9,124 nt of DNA from Burkholderiales bacterium UBA6064. Lineage in GTDB: Bacteria; Pseudomonadota; Gammaproteobacteria; Burkholderiales; Burkholderiaceae_B. The stretch lies in contig DIYC01000087.1 in the NCBI GenBank assembly GCA_002428895.1, positions 25,978-35,101 on the forward strand, written 5' to 3'. A program made the position numbers and the translations under genes. Shown one piece after another: positions 1-7,468 of the stretch. The notes below the pieces were generated by a model, which was given only the letters and a program-made list of their open reading frames with translations, made no database searches and was not told where the DNA came from. Within the stretch, counting starts at the first letter, position 1, and each line of letters begins with the position of its first letter.

Positions 1-873
1 TACACGAGTCTGATTACAGCCATTGGCTGGCAAAGCCAAAACCTACGCCTTGATTTTGGCAAACCACAAGGTGACTTTCCGGTCAAATCTTGGGTAGGTG
101 GACTACGCTGGCAAACACATCTTCATAACACCACTCTAGAATTCGACATGAGCCAACGCATGGTACTTGACAGCCTACTCTCAGCCGCTGGCACCATCGA
201 CCCACTGACCGAAATCACCTGGGGAGGTGCTCGACGCACGGGTCTTAAAGCAGTCAGTTACACCCCATTTGACAACAACGAACTGATCGGAATTATTCGC
301 ATCAATCAAATTACCGGACAAGCAATTCCTAAAAACAACGAACAAAGTGCACAACTGATTGTTAAAAAAACGCTTTACCAAACCAGCACACAACAACTCA
401 AAGTCGGTGTATCGGGCATGCTGTGGCAATTTCAGCGCAACCTAGGACTGTTCACCTTAGGTCAAGGCGGGTACTACAGCCCCAACTCATTTCAATCACT
501 CACCTTTCCACTCGAATGGTTGGGTCAGTATCAAGACTGGTCTTGGCAAGTTCAAGCCGAATTCGGCTATAACCGAGCCCGTGAAGATGCCACGCCTTTA
601 TACCTAGGACAACCCGACACAGAACAAGCCGCTTTAGCCGCACTGAACCCGATTACCCAAGTAGCAACAAAAACCTCAAGTGATCGTTATGGCCTTCGCC
701 TTGCAATTGAAAAACAAATCGCAAACCAATGGGTTGCGGGCTTTCAAGCCACACTAGACCGATCAGCCAATTATGCCCCCGACACAGCCATGCTGTATTT
801 TAAATATCAATTTAATGCACCCTCTGCGGTGTCATCGCCACCGCAACCTGTATCCCCGTATGCGAGATTCTAA
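1..873 (+). CDS. bcsC: BcsC, cellulose export outer-membrane protein, C-terminal part (5' end outside window)
   Basis: This is the last 290 codons of BcsC, the periplasmic TPR and outer-membrane beta-barrel protein through which cellulose leaves the cell. The frame is open from base 1, so the ATG at 148 is internal and not the start. Only the barrel domain is visible; the TPR repeats must lie upstream. Family landmarks are a DSLLSAAG segment followed by DPLTEITWGG (fragment residues about 57-76), the GQGGYYSP block (about 154-161), and alternating beta strands ending in the aromatic strand AMLYFKYQF. A short Pro/Ser-rich tail ending in Phe follows that last strand. The full-length family protein is about 1,150 residues in E. 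coli. The stop is 2 nt before bcsE, in the same operon. Identification is firm; completeness of the 5' part cannot be judged. Confidence 0.93.
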   Translation, partial: YTSLITAIGWQSQNLRLDFGKPQGDFPVKSWVGGLRWQTHLHNTTLEFDMSQRMVLDSLLSAAGTIDPLTEITWGGARRTGLKAVSYTPFDNNELIGIIRINQITGQAIPKNNEQSAQLIVKKTLYQTSTQQLKVGVSGMLWQFQRNLGLFTLGQGGYYSPNSFQSLTFPLEWLGQYQDWSWQVQAEFGYNRAREDATPLYLGQPDTEQAALAALNPITQVATKTSSDRYGLRLAIEKQIANQWVAGFQATLDRSANYAPDTAMLYFKYQFNAPSAVSSPPQPVSPYARF

Positions 874-875
874 CC

Positions 876-2300
876 ATGAACGCACCACTCATTCCCGGTA
901 TTTACTGCATTCGATGCCACAGCACTGTCGACTTAATGACACATTTTGTTTCACAATGGGTAGAGCATCGCAAACACACTGAATTTCTCGCACAGCTCCC
1001 TACCATTCAATCCTTTTTATGGATTAGCAACCAACCCAAAGAAACACTCAGAACCGCTTTACGTGCACCTTTAAATCATGTTAAAGCATACAAAAAAAAC
1101 CTGAACGTCTTTCATGTCAGCGCCTCAAAGCCCCAAGAGGCAACCGAAGTTCTGGTCGAAATGATTGAACAAGTCTGCATGATACAGCCTAGCCTGGTCG
1201 TAATTGAAAACTTAAATCAATGGCTTAAAGTCAGCCCTAAGCAAGCAAATTCACACACTGTCATGACACTCATTCAACGGCTGAGCAACTGGTGTTTCAA
1301 CAATCAACTGTATTTCATTGTAACAATTGAGGATCAACTGCCCATCTGGTGTACTTTTACGCAAGGGTTACGCAATGTTGGCAACAACGGGCAAATTGAA
1401 TTAACACAATGGTGGCAAACTGACTGGGGCTATTACAGCCAACTATGGCACGCCAACCCCCTCAATGCAAGCAACGCCTTAATATTTGAATTGAATCATT
1501 TTAAGCGTCTAAGCCAACTGGCCTATCACCTGTACCACGCCCGTCAAAACACCACCAGTGATCAAATTCTAAGTGTTGCCTGCGATCAAACCATACCCGT
1601 GCAACCTAGCTTGCTCATTTTACTGGGCGCAGACCTCATTGTGTTTAATAACACGCCTGCCCCAAACCGCATACCGACCACACAGACTGTGTATGACCCA
1701 AAGCACACCCATGAAGCACAAAGTGAAAAAGACTTCGGTCTTGTTTTTCAAGAAACGCTCAGTCCTGGTGAGCTTAAGTTTCAGCAGCCCAAGCATTTTT
1801 CACTCATCGGTACGCTAGTCAACCAACAAGCACAACAATGGGGATTTACCCCTTCACTGAGTCGAGTTTCATTACACAGCCATATTAGCGCTTTGCAAGC
1901 CGCCAAACTCACCGAGTTTTATGCCCCCAATTGCATGTGTTTAGCCACCAACGAAGCCCTGTATTTATTTCGACTTTGGCACAATCCAATTGATCAACCT
2001 GATTTAGACGCCTTGATTGAACAATTTTTTAAAGCACCTCTTCGCAACTTGGCAACAGGTACCGTGCACTACTTAAATCACGATCTGATTGACTCTATTT
2101 TTCAGAGCTTAGCCACTGAAAAAGAAGCCTTTAATCTCGACTCATTATTCGATACTATGAATGAATTCGAGCAACAACTTGATCAAGTGTGGCACATTCA
2201 ACAAGACTCACATTTTGAAAGGCCATGGTTAAACCGATTAAAAGTACTCTGCAATACCCAACGGGCTTTTAACCCAGATTCATCCCATACACACAGGTGA
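876..2300 (+). CDS. bcsE: BcsE-like regulatory protein of the cellulose synthase complex, with degenerate c-di-GMP motifs
   Basis: This is a 474-residue soluble protein, slightly shorter than E. coli BcsE (about 523). In the family it has an inactive RecA-like N-terminal domain, a REC-like domain and a degenerate GGDEF (GIL) domain. It binds c-di-GMP and docks on BcsRQ, BcsA and BcsF in the cytoplasm. No Walker A motif is visible, as expected. The C-terminal third aligns with the GIL domain: the block EALYLFRLW, then PDLDALIEQFF and PLRNL (about residues 359-393), corresponds to the E. coli NRLVLFLSF, DLDTALNHIF and PTGDIF blocks. At the place of the E. coli RTGD I-site this protein reads APNC (350-353). 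At the place of the REC-domain RATD it reads IPVQ (240-243), so both c-di-GMP contacts seem lost. The start is 2 nt after the bcsC stop. Assignment rests on this alignment and on context. Confidence 0.82.
   Translation: MNAPLIPGIYCIRCHSTVDLMTHFVSQWVEHRKHTEFLAQLPTIQSFLWISNQPKETLRTALRAPLNHVKAYKKNLNVFHVSASKPQEATEVLVEMIEQVCMIQPSLVVIENLNQWLKVSPKQANSHTVMTLIQRLSNWCFNNQLYFIVTIEDQLPIWCTFTQGLRNVGNNGQIELTQWWQTDWGYYSQLWHANPLNASNALIFELNHFKRLSQLAYHLYHARQNTTSDQILSVACDQTIPVQPSLLILLGADLIVFNNTPAPNRIPTTQTVYDPKHTHEAQSEKDFGLVFQETLSPGELKFQQPKHFSLIGTLVNQQAQQWGFTPSLSRVSLHSHISALQAAKLTEFYAPNCMCLATNEALYLFRLWHNPIDQPDLDALIEQFFKAPLRNLATGTVHYLNHDLIDSIFQSLATEKEAFNLDSLFDTMNEFEQQLDQVWHIQQDSHFERPWLNRLKVLCNTQRAFNPDSSHTHR
2295..2300 (+). 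promoter_or_regulatory. Shine-Dalgarno site for the bcsF-like gene
   Basis: AGGTGA lies just upstream of the ATG at 2304 and contains the bcsE stop codon TGA. The end of translation of bcsE is therefore placed to re-initiate on the next gene, which supports the chosen start and coupling. Confidence 0.6.
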
Positions 2301-2303
2301 CTT

Positions 2304-2510
2304 ATGAAATTTCTGTTGTTTGGTTGTTTTGGCCTTGGAATAGGTCTAATACTTGGTTTTTTCGCACTGCGAATACTCACTCGAATACCTGGTTTTAAGT
2401 TACGACTCATGTACTGGTTTAATTTAAACCAAGTCATCTTTCCCCGAGGGTGCAAACCGATTGTTTGGCATGGCCGTCTCATTGAATCTAAACACAAGCA
2501 ACAACCATGA
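2304..2510 (+). CDS. bcsF: BcsF-like small membrane protein
   Basis: This is a 68-residue protein with one N-terminal membrane segment (about residues 3-24) and a basic cytoplasmic tail. In the family BcsF (63 residues in E. coli) is a single-pass inner-membrane peptide that recruits BcsE to the synthase. The tail segment LTRIPGFKLRLMYWF, followed by FPRGCKP and GRL, lines up with the E. coli LRRIRDTLRLFF, YVKPAG and LRR. The match is short but in order, and the location directly after bcsE is the expected one. It starts 3 nt after bcsE with a good AGGTGA site and overlaps bcsQ by 4 nt (ATGA). A generic small membrane protein cannot be excluded from sequence alone, but size, topology, motif order and neighbour all agree. 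Confidence 0.7.
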   Translation: MKFLLFGCFGLGIGLILGFFALRILTRIPGFKLRLMYWFNLNQVIFPRGCKPIVWHGRLIESKHKQQP

Positions 2511-3256
2511 TAATCATCGCCGTTATTTCACCAATCGGTGGCTCAGGAAAATCCAGCTTAGCTTTAGGTTTAGCCTCCATACTGGCCAATTTACAACACC
2601 CCGTTGTGCTCGTCGAAGCGGACCCAGCCAACTTACTAGTTTACCAGCTTGGTAAGCCCGAATTGACGCAACAAGGCCTAGCCCAGGGTCTAACCAATAA
2701 CACAAGTTGGGCGCATCTCATCACCACTCTTGAAGACAACGTTCGCTTCATCCCTTTTGGTGCCCAATCGTTTCAAGAAAGTATGGATTTGTCTTTACAA
2801 TTTGCACACAACCCAAAAGCTCTAGAAACCGTGATTCACGGTTGCGCAACCAGTGACCAAGATATTTTTATTTTCGACACCGCAAAATTACCCAATTTTT
2901 TAGCGCATGCAGTGCTAAAAATCTCCGATCTGAATCTGATTCCACTCACACCCGATGCACACTCTTTACTCTCAATCGATCCAACCATTCAATGTTTACT
3001 TGAAGGCCGAGGTTCAAGTTATTTTTTGCTGAATCGATTTAAAGCCAACCAAGCACTTCACTTAGACATTTGGACACTGGCAAAAATTAAGCTCAGCCAT
3101 CGATTACTCCCGTTTTATTTAGTCGAAGACCAAGCACTCCCAGAAGCATTTGCCTCGGGTCTGAGTCTTCAAGACTATAGTCCATCGTCACAACTAACCC
3201 AGGGCTTTCATCAACTGGCCAATTGGATCGACCAGGAGCTACACAGTTATGCTTAA
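2507..3256 (+). CDS. bcsQ: BcsQ, ParA/MinD-like ATPase of the cellulose synthase complex
   Basis: This 249-residue SIMIBI-class ATPase has the length of E. coli BcsQ (about 250). In the family BcsQ pairs with BcsR as a cytoplasmic assembly needed for secretion and for polar placement of the synthase. Visible elements are the P-loop GGSGKSS (residues 11-17), the switch-like EADPANLL (37-44, E. coli VDACPDNLL), PFG (83-85), the Walker B-like FIFDTAKLP (121-129), and a C-terminal block with RLLPFYLVEDQALPEAF and LANW that matches the family. Residue 10, where MinD/ParA proteins have the signature lysine, is Ile. The P-loop lysine K15 is present, although E. coli BcsQ has Thr there. It overlaps bcsF by 4 nt and bcsA by 8 nt, so translation is coupled. 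Confidence 0.92.
   Translation: MIIIAVISPIGGSGKSSLALGLASILANLQHPVVLVEADPANLLVYQLGKPELTQQGLAQGLTNNTSWAHLITTLEDNVRFIPFGAQSFQESMDLSLQFAHNPKALETVIHGCATSDQDIFIFDTAKLPNFLAHAVLKISDLNLIPLTPDAHSLLSIDPTIQCLLEGRGSSYFLLNRFKANQALHLDIWTLAKIKLSHRLLPFYLVEDQALPEAFASGLSLQDYSPSSQLTQGFHQLANWIDQELHSYA
3234..3238 (+). promoter_or_regulatory. Shine-Dalgarno site for bcsA
   Basis: AGGAG sits inside the end of bcsQ, 10 nt before the ATG at 3249. It is the clearest ribosome-binding site of the operon and supports the bcsA start that overlaps the bcsQ stop by 8 nt. Confidence 0.65.
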
Positions 3257-5726
3257 ATACACCTTAAGCCGTTTAGAACACGTTTTAGGTTTATTTCCTG
3301 CGCCACAACTAACCCCTTTTCAGCAAATTGTTCGCCTTATTTTTGCCTGTTTTTTTAAACCACAAAGCCTACAACATGACAAAAATCACCCCGATTTCAC
3401 CCCTGACCCAACCGTGTTGTTCACTGTATTGTCTGTAATAAAACGCGCACTCAGTGACCTAATTAACCCTTTGATGATCTTGATTAAACTAACTCTTAGT
3501 CCCTTCAAGTGGGCAAAAAAGAAATTCAATCAACGACTCGATTCTCTGTTTTTAACCTATCAACCCAGTTTATTTTTACTCAAAATCGCCGAATCAATCC
3601 AAAATAATCAAACTGTATTTGCGCTGCTGTGTGTTACGTTTTTACTAATTTTTATCTTTGTTGCCCAATCCAATCTGCCACTGTATGGTCAATGGGTTTT
3701 TGTCACCCTGTGTTATGTTGCAGCACAATTTTTTATTCGTTTACCCAAAAACATGGCCAACCTTTGCTTAATGGCACTGACCCTATTACTACTGGCTCGC
3801 TACGTATTTTGGCGGTTATCAGGTTCACTCGACCTTTTACCCGGTATGGAAGCCACCCTAGGTTATGTCTTACTCGCCGCCGAAGCCTACACCTGGATCA
3901 TTGTGGTACTTGGATTTATTCAAGTCGCTTGGCCATTAAAAAGAACACCCATTCCGCTACAAACAAGCCCTCAGCAATGGCCCACTGTCGATGTATTTAT
4001 TCCCTCCTACAATGAACCCCTGCACATTGTAAAAACAACCGTTTACGCGGCACAAAGCATGGACTGGCCAATTGATAAACTCACCATCTATTTACTCGAC
4101 GATGGCAACCGCGCCGACTTTAAAGCCTTTGCTGAACAAATTGGAATCGAATATATTGCCAGAAACTACAACACGCACGCCAAAGCGGGCAACATCAATC
4201 ATGCCCTTCAACACTCCAAGGGTGAATTTATTGCAATTTTTCACTGTGACCACATTCCTTGTCGTTCATTTTTACAAACTACACTGGGTACCTTATTAAA
4301 TAACCCCAACTGTGCGTTGGTGCAAACCCCGCACCATTTTTTTTCTGCCGACCCGTTTGAAAAAAATTACGATGTGTTTCGTCAAGTCCCCAATGAGGGC
4401 GAATTATTCTACGGCCTGATTCAAGATGGCAATGACTATTGGAATGCCACCTTCTTTTGTGGCAGTTGCGCAGTGATTCGACGCAAACCCCTCGAAGAAA
4501 TTGGCGGCGTTGCGGTTGAAACCGTGACCGAAGATGCGCACACCTCACTTAAACTGCATAGCAAAGGCTACGATAGCGCCTATTTAAACATTCCACAAGC
4601 AGCCGGCTTAGCCACCGACACATTAGCTGACCACATCTCTCAACGCATTCGCTGGGCAAGAGGCATGGCGCAAATTTTTCGCATCGACAACCCTTTTTTA
4701 AAAAAGGGACTAACCCTGTTTCAAAAAGTTTGTTATGCCAATGCCATGATGCATTTTTTTTATGGCATTCCGCGCCTCATTTTTTTATTAATGCCTGGCG
4801 CATTCTTGTTTTTTGAATATTACGTGATTAACGCCTCCGCAACAGCCATTTTAAGCCATGCCATCCCGCCGCTGATTTTTGCCAGCTTCACCAACTCATT
4901 TATACAAGGCAAATTCAGAAAATCATTTTGGTCTGAAATTTATGAAACGGTATTGTCTTGGTACATTATTTTACCCACCACGCTGGCCATGATAAACCCC
5001 AAACTGGGCAAATTTAATGTCACTCCCAAAGAAAAACGCACCGGCGATTCATACTTTGATTTCACCATTGCACATCCCTACCTCATCATCATCGCCATTA
5101 ACTTACTGGCCTTTGTCATCGGCTTATCCCGATTGTTCATGTGGAATAGTCACGAAATAGACACCGTGTTAATGAACTTACTGTGGTGCAGCATTAATCT
5201 GATTTTGCTTGGCGCTGCAGTGGGTGTGGCCACCGAGCAAAAACAAGAACATGCTGAACATCGAGTCAAAATGATCATACCTGCCACATTGCTTTTACCC
5301 AATGGCCACACCTTAAGTTGTTATACCAGCCATTACTCCAGCCAAGGTTTTGAACTAGTTCTCGGTGACACCAGCCACATCACCGACAACATGAATGCCT
5401 ATGTCGGGCTGCACCGTGCAAGCCGAGAATTCCTATTTCCCGTCAAGCTAAGTGCCCCACAAAATGGGCATACGTTAGCCACCTTACAGAACCTCAGCAG
5501 TGAACAAGAAGCCAAACTTGTACAGTGTACGTTTGGTCGAGCCGATGCCTGGTTAAATTGGCAAGAAAACCAATTTAAAGACCAACCTCTGAGCGGGCTT
5601 TATGATGTCATTTTAAAAGGCGGTTTAGGTTACAAACGCCTGGCCCTACACCTGCAATTAACCAGCTTGAAATATTTAAACAATCTCTATATTTCACGCA
5701 AAAAACCATCGAAGTACACGTTCTAA
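3249..5726 (+). CDS. bcsA: BcsA, cellulose synthase catalytic subunit (GT2 plus PilZ), with substituted key residues
   Basis: This is an 825-residue inner-membrane glycosyltransferase that polymerises UDP-glucose into beta-1,4-glucan and exports it through its own channel. Order: cytoplasmic N-terminus, four membrane segments (about 123-140, 148-163, 170-188, 204-226), GT2 domain from about 246, further membrane segments, and PilZ domain (about 660-770). Conserved: DDG (284-286), HAKAGNIN, FFCGSCAVIRRKPL, TED (427-429), QRIRW (465-469) and the gating loop FNVTPK (589-594). Changed: DxD reads HCD (332-334; E. coli DCD). PilZ RxxxR reads HxxxR (H668, R672), and DxSxxG reads HxSxxG (H695, S697, G700). 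D457 sits where R. sphaeroides has E371, which pairs with the first PilZ Arg in the resting state. The rest is close to E. coli BcsA (872 residues). The gene is intact and overlaps bcsQ. No bcsB follows, which is unusual. Confidence 0.95.
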   Translation: MLKYTLSRLEHVLGLFPAPQLTPFQQIVRLIFACFFKPQSLQHDKNHPDFTPDPTVLFTVLSVIKRALSDLINPLMILIKLTLSPFKWAKKKFNQRLDSLFLTYQPSLFLLKIAESIQNNQTVFALLCVTFLLIFIFVAQSNLPLYGQWVFVTLCYVAAQFFIRLPKNMANLCLMALTLLLLARYVFWRLSGSLDLLPGMEATLGYVLLAAEAYTWIIVVLGFIQVAWPLKRTPIPLQTSPQQWPTVDVFIPSYNEPLHIVKTTVYAAQSMDWPIDKLTIYLLDDGNRADFKAFAEQIGIEYIARNYNTHAKAGNINHALQHSKGEFIAIFHCDHIPCRSFLQTTLGTLLNNPNCALVQTPHHFFSADPFEKNYDVFRQVPNEGELFYGLIQDGNDYWNATFFCGSCAVIRRKPLEEIGGVAVETVTEDAHTSLKLHSKGYDSAYLNIPQAAGLATDTLADHISQRIRWARGMAQIFRIDNPFLKKGLTLFQKVCYANAMMHFFYGIPRLIFLLMPGAFLFFEYYVINASATAILSHAIPPLIFASFTNSFIQGKFRKSFWSEIYETVLSWYIILPTTLAMINPKLGKFNVTPKEKRTGDSYFDFTIAHPYLIIIAINLLAFVIGLSRLFMWNSHEIDTVLMNLLWCSINLILLGAAVGVATEQKQEHAEHRVKMIIPATLLLPNGHTLSCYTSHYSSQGFELVLGDTSHITDNMNAYVGLHRASREFLFPVKLSAPQNGHTLATLQNLSSEQEAKLVQCTFGRADAWLNWQENQFKDQPLSGLYDVILKGGLGYKRLALHLQLTSLKYLNNLYISRKKPSKYTF

Positions 5727-5728
5727 CC

Positions 5729-7468
5729 ATGCTGATCTGGAATCTACTGTTTCTTTCAAAAATAGCACTGTGGTGGTTTAACCGCCTGGAGTTTATTCCA
5801 ATATTGAACATCGGTTTATTTGCTGCGATTGTGACAACTCACAGCTTAGTCAAACACAAAACACTCCGATACATCAGCTTAGGCCTTATCATGCCAAGCT
5901 TAAGCACAGCATTAATTGCGTACGAAGTCAACGAAATCACCCGACTTGCCTTGCTACTGTATGCGGACAATTTATTTAACTACTCGTTCGCCTTTATTCA
6001 AGAGCTCTTCAATCGAGCATTCACACCCAATATCCTATGGTCAGCCCTTGCACTCACCATCGCTCTACATCTATTGGGGCGATACATCCGCTTAACCGCC
6101 TGGATGAGTTTAATCATACTGATCATCAGCACACAAATCGCTTTATCTGATCAACCGATTCACGACACTTTACCCAGTCAAACAGCACACACTGCACCCA
6201 CCGACAACCTGTATACGCTGGTCAAATCAAAATTAGAAGCAGAAAAAATAGCCCTTCAAAGCACCCAATTTGATGCCTTAAAACAAATCATTCGCAATCG
6301 TTTAACGCCAACACCAACTCTAGATTTAACCCCAGACGAAAAACTCAACCACTTTTATGCGCAACAACAGGCCATCACACTCAAAGAATTGAATCAAACC
6401 ACGCAACAAACCCAGCCAAACACTCAGCCCCAACAACAATTTGATCTCATTTTTTTACATCTCACAGGCCTGTCTTGGGCTGAATTACAACTGTATAAAC
6501 AATCAAGCCACCCTGTATTTGCAAATGCCGATTTATTAATGACTCAATTTAATACCGTGGCCTCGCACAGCCAAAGCGCATTGTCTCGTCTGGCCTTCAG
6601 TAACTGCGGACAAGCACCCAATAGCATACCCCCAACAAGCACTGAAAACATTCAAAAATGCAACTTGTTTACACAACTCAAACTCGCTGGGTTTCAGCTT
6701 CAGTACGGGCTCAATCATGAAGGCACTGCAGATGGCCTGAAAACTCAAATTCAACAACTGATGGGTAAAAAAGCACTCGAACCCATTCGAGCCATCGACT
6801 TACCAATTGGCTTAATCGGCTATGACAACTCAGAAATAACTCAAGACATCGATTTTTTAGCCGCCTGGTGGGACAACCGAATTAAAGTCAAAACCCACCC
6901 AGTCGTTTTGTATTATCACAGCATCACCCTACACGACGGCAACCGATTGTTTGATGAGACCAACAACCACTCGAGCGGCCACGACAGCGCCAGCAGTTAC
7001 CCCAAAAGACTCGAAACCCTACTTACCGATCTGAACGACTTCATCAACACCATTCGAGAAAGCCAACGGGCTGCACTCATTTTTATTATTCCTACGCACG
7101 GTGCAGGCTTAAGTGGCGCCTACAACCAACCTAAACGCATTCACGAAATACCAACCCCTGCCATTACCCTGGTGCCAGTCGCCATACACTGGATTTCACC
7201 CAACTATCAAAAACAAGCCATTTATGACTTTCCCATCAAAATTCAAGAACCTACCAGTTACTTAGCCGTATCCCGATTTATTCACCAATGGCTACACTTA
7301 CCCAGCCCAACACACCACAACCCAGCCTGGCCTGTTTTGTTTGCCGATTTACCCTCCACCCCTTTCGTCAGTCAAGAGAATAACTTAACCCTCATTCAAC
7401 ACCAAAACACCTATTTACTTCAACGAGCCAATCAGCCATGGACAACACTGAACCCAAACCCCAACTAG
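5729..7468 (+). CDS. bcsG: BcsG-like phosphoethanolamine transferase, with altered zinc-site residues
   Basis: This 579-residue inner-membrane protein matches BcsG (559 residues in E. coli), the alkaline-phosphatase-fold enzyme that moves phosphoethanolamine from lipid to cellulose in the periplasm. About five membrane segments fill residues 5-140. A Gln/Thr-rich linker (about 221-234) precedes the catalytic domain. The start MLIWN fits the family N-terminal WNFYFLVK region. Conserved: nucleophile S281 (E. coli S278), the cysteine pair C293 and C311 (E. coli C290 and C306), H402 in LHDGN (H396), and H457 (H443). Altered: T246 in HLTGLSW replaces C243, and T456 in IPTHG replaces E442, both reported as zinc-site residues in E. 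coli. The enzyme may therefore be inactive, use another metal arrangement or have another donor. It starts 2 nt after bcsA and overlaps bcsR by 31 nt. Confidence 0.9.
   Translation: MLIWNLLFLSKIALWWFNRLEFIPILNIGLFAAIVTTHSLVKHKTLRYISLGLIMPSLSTALIAYEVNEITRLALLLYADNLFNYSFAFIQELFNRAFTPNILWSALALTIALHLLGRYIRLTAWMSLIILIISTQIALSDQPIHDTLPSQTAHTAPTDNLYTLVKSKLEAEKIALQSTQFDALKQIIRNRLTPTPTLDLTPDEKLNHFYAQQQAITLKELNQTTQQTQPNTQPQQQFDLIFLHLTGLSWAELQLYKQSSHPVFANADLLMTQFNTVASHSQSALSRLAFSNCGQAPNSIPPTSTENIQKCNLFTQLKLAGFQLQYGLNHEGTADGLKTQIQQLMGKKALEPIRAIDLPIGLIGYDNSEITQDIDFLAAWWDNRIKVKTHPVVLYYHSITLHDGNRLFDETNNHSSGHDSASSYPKRLETLLTDLNDFINTIRESQRAALIFIIPTHGAGLSGAYNQPKRIHEIPTPAITLVPVAIHWISPNYQKQAIYDFPIKIQEPTSYLAVSRFIHQWLHLPSPTHHNPAWPVLFADLPSTPFVSQENNLTLIQHQNTYLLQRANQPWTTLNPNPN

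Noticed and set aside
148..150. ATG at 148 as the start of a separate 241-residue protein
   Set aside because: The same frame is open back to base 1 and the upstream codons continue beta-barrel sequence, so this Met is internal to bcsC.
3249..7468. Interpretation of the operon as pseudogenes
   Set aside because: Despite substituted key residues there are no stops or frameshifts, gene overlaps are intact, and long blocks of each protein are conserved, which fits altered function better than decay.
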